DNA of 48,638 nt. It comes from Blastocatellia bacterium. Lineage in GTDB: Bacteria > Acidobacteriota > Blastocatellia > Pyrinomonadales > Pyrinomonadaceae. Location of the stretch: NCBI GenBank assembly GCA_016789145.1, contig JAEUQI010000015.1, positions 1 through 48,638 of the forward strand. The letters are read 5' to 3'. This document shows, one piece after another, positions 17,801 to 26,870 of this stretch. Numbering within the stretch: the stretch's first letter is position 1; each line of letters begins with the position of its first letter. The translations under genes and the position numbers were made by a program. The notes under the pieces were generated by a model that saw only the letters and a list, made by a program, of their open reading frames with translations, made no database searches and had not been told where the DNA came from.

Positions 17801-19947
17801 CATTCGCCGGACAGCCCTATGACACGCTCAAAGCCGAAGTCAAATTTGACGGCACGTTGGTGACTGCTTCGCCGATCGAGATAGCACTTTCGGGCGGCAC
17901 GATGGGCGGCACTTTTACGCTCGATCGCAAGACTTCGGATTATACATTGGCACTCACTGCCCGATTGATGCCGGTTCCGGTCCTTTTGGCAATTTTACCA
18001 AAGAATGAATCGATACCGGCGATCGCCGGAACAACCGATCTTACATTGACGCTCGCGGGAAATTCGGATCGAGCTGAGATAGTTTCGATCAACGGAAACG
18101 GCAAAGCGACAGGTGTTACGGTCGGCGAATCGAATCTCGGCGAGGTAACGTTCGATGCGAACGCAGTCGATCAAAAATTGAAGGCTGAGCTTGTTATCGG
18201 ATTTAACGGCAATCCGCAAACGGTCGATGCCGTAGTAGATCTTTCTAACAAAACGCTACCGCTGCAGGCTTCGACGGTTTTGAATAACAGTCCGCTCGAT
18301 CCGCTCATCGCGTTTATTCCGCAGCTCAAGGGCTTTCCGATATCGGGCAGCGGTTCGGGCCGAATTACGGTGAACGGTGAACTTGTTCAAATTGGTCCGG
18401 ACGGAAAGCCAACTGATGGCGACGTGATCATCCGCGGACGAGCCGAGTTTTCCGCCTTGGATATACTCGTCCAAGACACACGGCTGGTCGCGTCGGAACC
18501 TGTATTGTTCAATTTCGACGCTAGACAGCTTGATATCGAAAAGGCATTATTTGCCGGCGGCGGATCGAACGTCCGTATCAGCGGAACAAAGGCATTCGCA
18601 GACGACGCCGTCAACGATTTGGCGATCGATGGCCGAATCAGCCTCAACCTTCTCAATCTACTTACAAAAGATACATTCTTCGCAGGTCTAGCCGATGTAG
18701 CGGTTAGGCTGTCAGGGCCAAATGCGACTGCCCGATTGTCGGGTTCAGCGTCGACGGAGAATGCCTCCTTTGCGGCATTTATCGGCAACGACCGACTAAC
18801 CTTAGAACGAGTCAAATCGCGGATCATCTTCTCGGCCGATCAGGCTGATATCGAAGAAATGTCAGGGTACATAGGCGGCGGGAGATTTTCTGGTTCAGGC
18901 GGTGCGGCGATCAGTGGAATTGGAGTCTCGTCATTTAGATTGTCGATCAACGGAACGGATGTGACCGTTCCATTGCCGACCGACTTCATAACGACCGGCG
19001 ACGCAAGACTAGAGATCACAGGACAGCGTGATACGCCAAAAGAGGACTTGCAGATCACGATAGGTGGTCGCGTTTATGCTCGTCGCAGTCTCTACTCTAA
19101 GGACATTGATCTCGCTAATGTGGTTGGCGCTAGGCGCGAACGTGCAATTACTTCGGGTGGCGGTGGCTCGTTGAAACCGGTGAGATTCGACCTGACGATC
19201 GAAGGCCGCGATGCATTGGTCGTTAAGAACAATATTGCCGATTTGACCGCGACCGTGTCGCTGGTACTTAGCGGTGACGCGAACGAACCACGATTGTCCG
19301 GCCGAATCACGGCCAATAGCGGAACGATCTTTTTCCGAAAGGACCGCTACATAGTTCAACGAGGTGTGCTGGAGTTCCCGCCGGACACGTTTATAGATCC
19401 GATATTGCAACTACAAGGTGAAACTGAGATCGCGGGTTATCAGATATTTGTAACTTACAATGGCCCTCTTAAGGATTCAGAAACCGCCGTGCTTTCAGTT
19501 AGATCGAGTCCGGCGTTGCCGCAGGCTGACGTTGTTTCACTCATCACTACCGGAAGCTTAACGAATTCTGCCGGCGGCATTCCGACTCTTGCACAGTCTG
19601 GAATTAATACAGCCGCCGAGATCTTGACTGATTCGATCATAAACAATCCTGCACGCAAGGCGACGGATAAATTGTTCGGTCTCAACGTTTTTGAGATCGA
19701 TCCGCTGATTTCAGGACGTCAGGCGAATCCGTCGGCACGCCTGACCGTGGGTCGACAGATCAACAACAATCTTCGAGTCACATATTCCACGAATTTGTCA
19801 CAAGACCAAAATCAAGTACTAGCTCTGGAATATCGAGTATCAAACAAGCTTTCGCTTGTCGCTCAATACGAGCAACGAAGTTTGAGTAATGTAACGCGAA
19901 ACCGCGATAGTTTTAGTTTTGAGGTTCGTTTAAGAAAGCGATTCTAG
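14854..19947 (+). CDS. tamB: TamB-like translocation/assembly protein (DUF490)
   Basis: A 1697-residue AsmA/TamB-family protein that would span the periplasm and move phospholipid or help insert outer-membrane proteins. Residues 1-22 are cytosolic and basic, 25-46 form one membrane anchor (IAGLFGVSTLILLLVIYGLY), and the remainder is a long series of short beta strands with many Asn/Gly/Asp turns, consistent with a beta-taco groove. The conserved DUF490 C-terminus is seen in SGRITANSGTIFFRKDRYIV, VLSVRSSPALPQADVVSLIT and LTVGRQINNNLRVTYSTNLS, ending in a barrel-like EVRLRKRF. Length is above the E. coli protein (about 1260). The stop overlaps the GTG of the barrel gene by 1 nt: a coupled tamB-tamA pair. 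Confidence 0.92.
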   Translation: MSENEEIREPDNEASPKRRSSLGRTLAKIAGLFGVSTLILLLVIYGLYRGGVFDNYIKDQFVIKLNETGIKFEARNFNVTASPLELVLDDANFTNAATGERLLFIKNGRLGLTILDLMAWKLTRDISIDKTDISGAELWINIDENGRSNFSGLKFVEDERGSAVNFKYDSVNVSIRDSLVHFGDISRKISGEGRELNITLTPRTDKTADGEPRFDLFLAADNSSFTYDTKAFESIGIRAKAAVDELGADIEKFDITSPVGTIALNGRVDNWNSPRYTANITSTADLTQISTTLETATAIRGVGNFKGTLTGEGEQFKIEGVVDSESLRADGVFVKGVNIEGTVSGTNEDYEANGTAVAEMLTYDDLRIDLLRAAGNVRGTGTDFRWVGELQAIAVKSGAMTIGSLFLKDAIAELRDRELTANAGNGRAKRFEIGDVEFEDLQARNLKFSMPNGGIDISAPNATTARFKTPDYELKNVQGKNIRVKNSNRVTTVDVDGLSSSDAELAGAKVTGVTANGFNFRDDPSKTDVTISGIKARRVDSDGTIIDGVEAPEIAITNRGGLTTVYADRSRVARIDTGAAVLGDLNIAGIRLSIRNGIVEGRSDDIDAGDIQITKSDQLATGGKLEGVKIARPIFVVERSGRYRASADMSIGGGTIGSIALGAATAKVLINNDLARLTDLNADVMKGKLDGNVAIALDNRTRSDIDVRFDKLDLSKLIALQSGRVIPLQGETSGTAKLSYPGGNWNRATGNIDASIVANAGDEADTAIPINGNVAVDAADGLFSIANLDLKTDKSSVTGNGIFDLKTDKSDLTLALRSSDGSEIQRLVEVSGVAPEIDEQLRSMDIELAGDLTFDAKLTGNLLSPTVQGKAMTSSVVIKGRNLGSVATDVFRDELVLELRDGSIKAPDGGSAAFAVSVPAEANKTSVKADLNGMNAGDLIAALPSILPDRIRDLTGRTSGKVDITGLPNNAQGNISLSAANGTFAGQPYDTLKAEVKFDGTLVTASPIEIALSGGTMGGTFTLDRKTSDYTLALTARLMPVPVLLAILPKNESIPAIAGTTDLTLTLAGNSDRAEIVSINGNGKATGVTVGESNLGEVTFDANAVDQKLKAELVIGFNGNPQTVDAVVDLSNKTLPLQASTVLNNSPLDPLIAFIPQLKGFPISGSGSGRITVNGELVQIGPDGKPTDGDVIIRGRAEFSALDILVQDTRLVASEPVLFNFDARQLDIEKALFAGGGSNVRISGTKAFADDAVNDLAIDGRISLNLLNLLTKDTFFAGLADVAVRLSGPNATARLSGSASTENASFAAFIGNDRLTLERVKSRIIFSADQADIEEMSGYIGGGRFSGSGGAAISGIGVSSFRLSINGTDVTVPLPTDFITTGDARLEITGQRDTPKEDLQITIGGRVYARRSLYSKDIDLANVVGARRERAITSGGGGSLKPVRFDLTIEGRDALVVKNNIADLTATVSLVLSGDANEPRLSGRITANSGTIFFRKDRYIVQRGVLEFPPDTFIDPILQLQGETEIAGYQIFVTYNGPLKDSETAVLSVRSSPALPQADVVSLITTGSLTNSAGGIPTLAQSGINTAAEILTDSIINNPARKATDKLFGLNVFEIDPLISGRQANPSARLTVGRQINNNLRVTYSTNLSQDQNQVLALEYRVSNKLSLVAQYEQRSLSNVTRNRDSFSFEVRLRKRF

Positions 19948-22900
19948 TGGAAGATCGGTTAGAACTTTACATTCGAGATTGCCTTAAGGTGTTGCGAATT
20001 GGCGTATTCGTGGCATTTGTTCTCGTTTCGTTTGTCACAAACATCGTCGGCCAACGAAGCCTGGAAAACCGTAAGATAACTAGCGTTGAACTGTCCTTTG
20101 GCGATGACAATGTTGATTCAGATAATGTGGAGAACCTGCGTCGCGTTACCGAATCCGCATTGGGTACGTCTTATTCGGCGGTTAGAGTTCACGATTCGAT
20201 CCTGGCTTTACAGAGAACTGGTCAGATCGCTGCCGTCGATGTCTCTGCCACGCCGATTGGCGAGGATAGCGTTCGAATCAGATTTAGCCTCAAACGAAAA
20301 GAGCGAGTCGAAAAGATCTCGGTCAATATCGGAAACACGGTCGGTGACAAAGTTTCTCAAGAAGACATCCTGTTCAAACTAAATCTTCTCACCTCCGGCG
20401 TTGCTATTTCGGAACAAACTCTAAGGTCAAATTCCGATTTGATTCTTGATTACCTTCGAGAACGCGGCTTTTTCAGCTCCGAGGTTAAATTCGCTCGAGT
20501 AGCACGTCCCAATAGCAATGCAGTCAGCGTAACCTTTGAAGTGATACCCGGAACTCAGGCTCTTGTCGATAGCATAAACCTACAGATCGATGGCCTGGTG
20601 GAACCGCTCGACATTGACTCGCTGGCGTTGCAGAGTGGTGAGAGGTTCTCTCGTCAAGGACTATCAGAAGACTTGGCAAAGATCCGCTCACAATTAAAGG
20701 AACGTAACTTCTTAGCTCCAAGAATTGAAGAACCTCGGCTCGTATTTGATCGCGAAACTAACAAGGTCGGCATCACGATCGTCGGTCGTGTTGGGCCTAC
20801 CGTGAACGTCGAGGTCGATGCCGGAAAGGTCGATGTTGGAAATGGAACACGCACGAGGCTATTGCCCGTTGTTCGTGAGGGAACGTTGGACTATGCGGCG
20901 ATCGTCGAAGGCGAACGCCGGCTTCGGTCGTATTTCCAAGAGCAAGGCTACTTCTTTGCAGAGGTCAGTTCGATCTGTACGGTCGATCCGCCCGTTACCG
21001 ACATTGATCAAACGATCGACCAAAGTGAAAGTGCATTTCTGTGTACCGTGCTGAACAGTTCGGATCTGCAAGGCCGTACGGTCACGATCAAGTATGTCGG
21101 GGCTCTCAACCGCAAGCTCAACCTCGAACGAATGAGCATTCGCGGCACTACGGCCCTTTCGATCGAAGATGTCAGGTCTATCATCGAGACGCAGGAAGCT
21201 AATTTGCTCGGAATAATTCCGCTGTTCGGCTATGGCCGCGGCTATACGAGCCTCGAAACGTTGGAATCGGACGCTGCTACGATAAGCTCGATCATGGCCG
21301 AACTTGGATATCGTGAGGCTCAAGTTCGGGTAAATCAAGGTGTGGCACCGAATGGCGAAGACCTCATCATCACGTTCAACGTTGACGAAGGCCCGCGAAC
21401 ATTTGTTCGAAACGTAAGTATTGCCGGCAACTCCAAGATCGATACTGCTGAGCTGTCAGCACTGCTACCGAGGCTCGAGGGCACCTCGTATTCGAGAGCT
21501 AGATTCCGAAATGCGGTCCGTAAGATCGGGGAGTTGTACTCAGAGCGAGGATTTTACGATGCTCGAGTTTCGTTTGTAACGTCCGATGTCCCTAGAGCGG
21601 CAGATTCCCAATCGAGCGAGATCGATATCGTATTCAAAGTTGAGAACGAAGGTTCACCAGTCATTATCGATCGAGTCGTTGTTACGGGAAACAACGGCGT
21701 TAAGGAACGCGCCATTCGCCGTGCGTCGCCGTTGCTAGAAGGGCAATTGCTCAGGTCAGCGAGTATCTATACGACTGAGCAGAATTTGTTCGCAACCGAC
21801 GCATTTGAAAAGGTCACCATCCAAACCCGAGACGTTGGCACTACAGACAAGGCCGAGAGAAAGGTCGCCGTCGAGATCGATGTTGTTGAGCAACCGCCAC
21901 GGCTTGCCACCTACGGCGGAGGCTATTCAACAGATGTCGGCGCAAGTGGATTCTTTGATATCCGCCATGTGAATTTATTTGGCAATTTGTGGCAAGGCGG
22001 CGCCCGAGTTCGTGTCAGCCAAAGACAGCAGCTAGTACAGTTCGATTTCATCAACCCACGATTTGTTCGGGATGGAAAGGATCGATTCGCCCCACTCACG
22101 ATCTCTGCACAGTACCAGCGAGACACGACCGTCACACGGTTCTTTAGATCGGCCTTCGATAAAGGAACGTTCGGTATCGTCCAGCGGATCGACGCGGACG
22201 GAAATCCAATAGATGACTTTGGCCGTCCGGTAGGCAGCCCAACGATCGATCGAATTACGCTATCCGCAGAAACTAGTCGTACGATCAACCGCAAAGAACG
22301 AAGCCTGATCTTTGCTCGATTCAGGTATGAAGATGTTCGACTTCAAAACGTCGAAAGCTTGTTGGTTAAGGAACTACTTCAACCGGACGCAAGGGTGCGA
22401 ATATCGGGCTTTGGGTTGACCTATGTTCGCGACACTCGTGAGAACTGCTCACGGACGTACACACTGTTAGAACTGATCGCAACGGGCGAGATCGGTAACG
22501 AATGCCGCTATAACGCAAGCGACCCGACCAAGGGCAGCTACCTTACAGCTGATTACAATTTTTCGCTTCCACAGTTAGGGGCGAATATCGGCTTTCACAA
22601 ATTTCAGGCTAACTATCGATTCTTCTATAGTCTGCCTCGATTCCGTAACCTCACGTTTGCGGGCCAAGCGATCCTCGGGCTTGCCCAAGTATTCTCGGCC
22701 GGCGATCGATTCCCTAATGCGAACCTCGCGGATCTCAACGGCATCTTGCCGATCAGCGAAAGGTTCTACGCCGGCGGTTCGAATAATCTACGCGGATTTG
22801 ACTTTGACGAGGCTGGGCCTCGAGTTGTTGTTGTTCCTCAAGGCACATTTCGAAATACCTCGGGTGAGCAGGTCTTTCTCGATCCATTCACCATACCATT

Positions 22901-23252
22901 TGGTGGAAACGCAATGGCAATTGTGAATCTAGAGGCTCGACTGCCGCTAACAAAGTCGATCCGCGTCGTGCCGTTTTACGATGGCGGCAATGTATTCAGA
23001 CGCATCGGCGACATTTTCAATCCACCCGATGTTCCGGCCAACGACGTTCTGCGGCAGAATCTACGGGCACTCTGGACCCATACTGTCGGTGTCGGCTTGC
23101 GATTGAAAACGCCGGTTGGCGGCGAATTCGCCGTCGATTACGGATACTTGTTAAATCCACCGAGATTTCTGATACCACAAACCAACGGCACTAATGCGAT
23201 CTACCAATTAAAGCAAGGCCAGCTTCATTTTCGATTCTCACAAGCATTCTAA
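19947..23252 (+). CDS. BamA/TamA-family outer-membrane protein with about seven POTRA domains
   Basis: An 1101-residue Omp85 protein with a GTG start overlapping the tamB stop by 1 nt. Residues 13-35 are a signal peptide (VLRIGVFVAFVLVSFVTNIV). Seven POTRA-like units follow at about 43-119, 120-202, 205-283, 286-389, 392-484, 486-569 and 572-650; each ends in a strand such as VRIRFSLKRKE, VSVTFEVIPGT, LIITFNVDEGPRT or IDIVFKVENEGSP, and most contain a YxxRGF/GYF-like helix end (RERGFFSSEV, QEQGYFFAEV, SERGFYDARV). Residues 655-1101 form the 16-strand barrel, with the lid motif NNLRGF and a C-terminal aromatic (FRFSQAF). Partnering with TamB is inferred from coupling. BamA normally has five POTRAs and TamA three, so this is an expanded form. 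Confidence 0.9.
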   Translation: MEDRLELYIRDCLKVLRIGVFVAFVLVSFVTNIVGQRSLENRKITSVELSFGDDNVDSDNVENLRRVTESALGTSYSAVRVHDSILALQRTGQIAAVDVSATPIGEDSVRIRFSLKRKERVEKISVNIGNTVGDKVSQEDILFKLNLLTSGVAISEQTLRSNSDLILDYLRERGFFSSEVKFARVARPNSNAVSVTFEVIPGTQALVDSINLQIDGLVEPLDIDSLALQSGERFSRQGLSEDLAKIRSQLKERNFLAPRIEEPRLVFDRETNKVGITIVGRVGPTVNVEVDAGKVDVGNGTRTRLLPVVREGTLDYAAIVEGERRLRSYFQEQGYFFAEVSSICTVDPPVTDIDQTIDQSESAFLCTVLNSSDLQGRTVTIKYVGALNRKLNLERMSIRGTTALSIEDVRSIIETQEANLLGIIPLFGYGRGYTSLETLESDAATISSIMAELGYREAQVRVNQGVAPNGEDLIITFNVDEGPRTFVRNVSIAGNSKIDTAELSALLPRLEGTSYSRARFRNAVRKIGELYSERGFYDARVSFVTSDVPRAADSQSSEIDIVFKVENEGSPVIIDRVVVTGNNGVKERAIRRASPLLEGQLLRSASIYTTEQNLFATDAFEKVTIQTRDVGTTDKAERKVAVEIDVVEQPPRLATYGGGYSTDVGASGFFDIRHVNLFGNLWQGGARVRVSQRQQLVQFDFINPRFVRDGKDRFAPLTISAQYQRDTTVTRFFRSAFDKGTFGIVQRIDADGNPIDDFGRPVGSPTIDRITLSAETSRTINRKERSLIFARFRYEDVRLQNVESLLVKELLQPDARVRISGFGLTYVRDTRENCSRTYTLLELIATGEIGNECRYNASDPTKGSYLTADYNFSLPQLGANIGFHKFQANYRFFYSLPRFRNLTFAGQAILGLAQVFSAGDRFPNANLADLNGILPISERFYAGGSNNLRGFDFDEAGPRVVVVPQGTFRNTSGEQVFLDPFTIPFGGNAMAIVNLEARLPLTKSIRVVPFYDGGNVFRRIGDIFNPPDVPANDVLRQNLRALWTHTVGVGLRLKTPVGGEFAVDYGYLLNPPRFLIPQTNGTNAIYQLKQGQLHFRFSQAF

Positions 23253-23261
23253 GCCGAAAGA

Positions 23262-25259
23262 TCAATGAAGCAAGGTGCTCTGCACAACGTGCGAATCATC
23301 GAGCTCAACTATCAGATTCTCGGCAGAGCTATAAGCTCCCATGCTAAATAGCTCTTCGGCTTCAATAAGATCTGACATTGGCAGATCGGGGGATTCGATC
23401 ATTCTTACACCATCGGTAAGTAGTTTTCGACTCGATTTACGCTCGTACATTGCCTTGTCGGCAGCTGTGATCATCGCGTCGAACGAAGCACCGTCGCAAT
23501 TATAGGCTGCCGCTCCGGGACTAACACCCACGCTCGCTGTACGCCCATCTTCCATCACTAGTTCAAATGACCTAACCGCCCTCTCGATCCGATCGCAAAG
23601 ATCAGCGACTTCCGCACTGTTCGCATCGCTAATAAGCGCAACAAACTCATCGCCACCATAGCGGGCAAGAAAGTCGTATTCTCGCAACTGGCCGAGGATC
23701 ACCTGGCCGATTTCCAAAAGCATTCGATCGCCGGCTTTGTGTCCAAAGTTATCATTGACACCCTTAAAGCCGTCGAGATCAAGCATCAAGACCTGGAATG
23801 TCCCTCCCGCACGTTCGGCTCGTGCGACTTCACGTTCGAACTGCATTTCCAAGCTACGGGCATTTGGAAGGCCCGTCATATTGTCGGTCAACGCATTGGT
23901 AGTCGCTTCGTCGTGATTCTTCGAACGGGCAATTGCGTCTGCGGCGATCTTCGAAACCGTTTCGAGCAGGCGTATGTGTTCATCTTCGAAATACGATAGC
24001 TCCTTTGAATAGACAGAAATAGCTCCGATCAATTCACCACTTGCAACAAGGGGGACCGTGGCCATTGAAAGATATTCGTCGCTAAACTCGATCGGCAAAA
24101 CGGAAAAATCGAGGTCAGGATTCACATTCTTGACCAACTCACGTTTCAGTAGTGCGAAACCGGTGGCTCCTTCGCCAACCCGAATACGCCTGAGTGAAAG
24201 CTTGTCGGCATTCTCGCCAACAACGTGAACGGCGTCTGCAAACTTCCCTGTATCGTCAACTAAAAAGACCGAGCATGTAGTGAAAGGGATGAATTCCTTG
24301 ATCTTGCTAGAGAACAAATTCAAAGTTTCATCGATCTTCGTTGCACCGGCAAACTCTCTGGACAGTTCGAACAGCTTGAATACTTCCTTGTTCGCCTGCT
24401 TGATCTGGTCAATATAGCGGTGTTTTGCCGAGGTCGCCGCGAGCGGCATGTCAACGCTTGAGTAGCCAACACCGGCAGCGTCGATCTCGTGTTCGAAGGC
24501 AGTTAGATGCTTCAAGAACGTATGAACGAGCTTTTCGTCAAACTGCCGCCCAGCACCGTTCAGCAGTTCCCTACGTGCATCGTCGCGCGGTATGGCGTCG
24601 CGATATGGCCGGGCAGAGCGCATCGTGTCGTATGCATCTGCGATGCTCAATATACGAGCCGTGAGCGGTATCTCATACCCCTTCAAACCCTGTGGATAAC
24701 CAGAGCCGTCCCAATGTTCGTGATGCGAGCGAACAGTATCGGCAACCGGGAAGCCAAAGTCGATCGTTTCTAAAATCGATGCTCCGACAGTCGAATGGAT
24801 CTTTGTTTTATCAAACTCCGCATCGGTCAAGCGGCCAGTTTTGCTGAGAATATGATCTGGTACTGCAAGCTTGCCAATGTCATGAAGCAAAGCCGCAGTG
24901 TTCAGCGCATCCAATTCCGCATCTGAGAGATTCAATGTTTTGCCAAGGCCCACGGAATAGATCTGCGTTCTCCTGACGTGGCCTGAACCGATCTGATCAC
25001 GAGCATCGATCGCGGTTGCCAGCGCTTCGACCGTTGCGATGTGAACGGTGTTGGCATGCTGAAGTTCGGTTGTCTTTATGGTCAGCCGTCGCACATGAAC
25101 CCGATACGCGATCACCGAGAGAACAAGCATCGCCGCGAATACGGGAGCAATATACCCGCCAAAATAGGCGACGCCTGCGGCCATGCAGCTCGCAAAGCCG
25201 CATATGGCGAATGTGATCTTGGTATTTTTTGAATAGCTTGAGAGCTTTAAATACTTCAT
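23262..25259 (-). CDS. Hybrid HD-GYP / GAF / GGDEF cyclic-di-GMP protein
   Basis: A 665-residue membrane-anchored signalling protein. Two membrane helices at about 16-34 and 37-53 are followed by an HD-GYP phosphodiesterase domain (LLHDIGK with HD at 126-127, HHEHWDGSGYP with GYP at 187-189), a GAF sensor (about 311-446), and a GGDEF diguanylate cyclase domain with ARYGGDEF (535-539). An inhibitory RxxD site (REYD, 526-529) sits five residues before GGDEF. It thus has both predicted cyclic-di-GMP-degrading and -making modules, with motifs intact in both. About 95 further residues follow GGDEF. The ATG at 25259 is preferred; an in-frame GTG at 25346 would add 29 residues. The end faces tamA with only 9 bp between. 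Confidence 0.9.
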   Translation of the reverse strand: MKYLKLSSYSKNTKITFAICGFASCMAAGVAYFGGYIAPVFAAMLVLSVIAYRVHVRRLTIKTTELQHANTVHIATVEALATAIDARDQIGSGHVRRTQIYSVGLGKTLNLSDAELDALNTAALLHDIGKLAVPDHILSKTGRLTDAEFDKTKIHSTVGASILETIDFGFPVADTVRSHHEHWDGSGYPQGLKGYEIPLTARILSIADAYDTMRSARPYRDAIPRDDARRELLNGAGRQFDEKLVHTFLKHLTAFEHEIDAAGVGYSSVDMPLAATSAKHRYIDQIKQANKEVFKLFELSREFAGATKIDETLNLFSSKIKEFIPFTTCSVFLVDDTGKFADAVHVVGENADKLSLRRIRVGEGATGFALLKRELVKNVNPDLDFSVLPIEFSDEYLSMATVPLVASGELIGAISVYSKELSYFEDEHIRLLETVSKIAADAIARSKNHDEATTNALTDNMTGLPNARSLEMQFEREVARAERAGGTFQVLMLDLDGFKGVNDNFGHKAGDRMLLEIGQVILGQLREYDFLARYGGDEFVALISDANSAEVADLCDRIERAVRSFELVMEDGRTASVGVSPGAAAYNCDGASFDAMITAADKAMYERKSSRKLLTDGVRMIESPDLPMSDLIEAEELFSMGAYSSAENLIVELDDSHVVQSTLLH

Positions 25260-25458
25260 CGGTTCAGGCGTGAGGTGGTCGAGGGGCTGCCCGTCGAAAC
25301 TACAATCAAGCGCTATGCCACAGACGTATTGCCCGAAAAAAGGCACAAATTGATGCTTTGCTTAGAGGAAAACCTCTGTCGCAAACAATTTTCGGTCAAC
25401 GTGAACGGTCAGAATGACCGAACAAGGATTAGAATTGATAAAAGATCAGAAGGATTAG

Positions 25459-25671
25459 TTAGTAGGAATCGTCGTATCCATAAGAATCGAAATCGTCGTC
25501 TTTCTCTGAACCGTAGTCGTCATCTACCGACTTAAGGTCGAGTTCGATCGGGTCAAGACCGACAACAACAAGTTCGACACCACATTCCTCGCAAACGACC
25601 TCATCGCCTTGCTCACTATCAGCTTCGACAAAAATCGTTTCGGTGCATTCAGGACATACAGTATTTGGCAT
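25459..25671 (-). CDS. LysW-like zinc-ribbon carrier protein with unusual acidic tail
   Basis: A 70-residue acidic protein. Residues 1-45 match LysW, the amino-group carrier protein of lysine/arginine biosynthesis: VCPEC (C6, C9), then VVCEECGVEL (C27, C30) and VVVGLDPIELDL. The canonical LysW ends in an EDWGE motif whose last Glu carries the substrate; here DDYGSE lies at the comparable place, but a 14-residue Asp/Tyr-rich extension (KDDDFDSYGYDDSY) follows, so the carrier Glu is not terminal. No lysXZYJK-type genes are in the window. It may be a plain zinc-ribbon protein or a specialised carrier. Divergent from the PfkB kinase, with a 199-bp gap before the HD-GYP gene. Confidence 0.65.
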   Translation of the reverse strand: MPNTVCPECTETIFVEADSEQGDEVVCEECGVELVVVGLDPIELDLKSVDDDYGSEKDDDFDSYGYDDSY

Positions 25672-25809
25672 GGCTTTTAGATAATAAAAACGCTTTGATC
25701 TGGTTTGCCTCTTGCTCTAGCCACGAGTGAGAATAGAGCCACAAACAAATCTAACCCTTCGCAGGTGAGATTGGCAAGATGCACTTTTCAGTTTGTTCAA
25801 ATATCGGAA

Positions 25810-26751
25810 ATGAAATATCCATTTGAGTTCAAACCCGACCGAGAGTTCGACGTAGTTGGATTCGGCACTAACGCCGTTGATTATCTGATCACTGTACCAA
25901 GGTATCCGGATTTCTCATCTAAGGTCGAACTTGTAGACTACGTTTTGGCTCCCGGAGGTGAAGTAGCCACCACAATGGTAGGATTGCAAAGGTTGGGATT
26001 ATGCACCTCGTATGTCGGTCGGTTTGGTGACGATGACGCCGGAAAGTTAGGAGCCGATTCGCTTGCTCGCGAAGGCGTTGATATTACGAACGCAGGGTTC
26101 GTTGCCGGTGCTCTTACTCAGATCGCGTTTATCGTGATCGACGAAGTAACAGGTGAACGAACTGTAATTTGGAAACGGGACGCTAGACTAGGTTATCGAC
26201 CGATCGACGTTCCGATCGAACTTGCAGGCCGGGCTCGGCTTTTGCACTTAACGCCACACGATGTCGATGCATGCATAGCGTTTTCCCACGAAGCAAAAGC
26301 GATGGGTACCGTTGTCTCTATCGACATTGACAACTTGTTCGACGGTATCCATGACCTCTTGCCATTAGTGGATGTACTTATTACGTCATCCGAGCTTCCG
26401 GCAAAGTTGACCGGTGTCGAGAACCTCGAGCTCGCTCTAGAGCACATGCAAAGCGAGTTTGGATGCGCGATTGTCGGGGTTACGCTTGGTGAGAATGGTT
26501 CGCTCATCCGCACCAATGGCAAGCTTATCTATTCCAAGGGCTTTGCTGTTCCCGGAGGTTGCAAGGACACGACGGGTGCCGGGGATTCCTTTCGGGTCGG
26601 CTTGATATACGGACTGCTTGCCGGTTATGACATCGAAGCGAGCGCTACGATGGCGAATGCGGTTGCTGCATTGAAATGCAGAGCAGTTGGAGCTAGGACC
26701 GCTCTTCCGACTGTCGACGAACTGTCTCAATTTGTCTCGCAAAAAGTATAG
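25810..26751 (+). CDS. PfkB-family carbohydrate/nucleoside kinase
   Basis: A 313-residue ribokinase-fold kinase. The N-terminal VVGFGTNAVDYLITV and GGEVATTMVGLQRLGLCTSY give the substrate-binding glycine motif. The C-terminal signature GCKDTTGAGDSFRVGLIYGL holds the GAGD anion hole and catalytic Asp. A basic stretch, VIWKRDARLGY, lines the expected lid. Substrate cannot be assigned: PfkB enzymes act on sugars, nucleosides or aminoimidazole riboside. The ATG at 25810 matches the fold start; a longer in-frame start at 25705 would add 35 residues without homology features. It diverges from the LysW-like gene and precedes the diguanylate cyclase by 119 bp. Confidence 0.85.
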   Translation: MKYPFEFKPDREFDVVGFGTNAVDYLITVPRYPDFSSKVELVDYVLAPGGEVATTMVGLQRLGLCTSYVGRFGDDDAGKLGADSLAREGVDITNAGFVAGALTQIAFIVIDEVTGERTVIWKRDARLGYRPIDVPIELAGRARLLHLTPHDVDACIAFSHEAKAMGTVVSIDIDNLFDGIHDLLPLVDVLITSSELPAKLTGVENLELALEHMQSEFGCAIVGVTLGENGSLIRTNGKLIYSKGFAVPGGCKDTTGAGDSFRVGLIYGLLAGYDIEASATMANAVAALKCRAVGARTALPTVDELSQFVSQKV

Positions 26752-26870
26752 ACGCAGACAGGCCGATTGTTGTACAATGTTGTTGGGCCTGCTCGGGCCT
26801 AAACCACACGAGTTCCTCGCCTTTCCTCGCAAATACCTGCAAATAAGGGGTTTGCACCCTCCGTATCACA

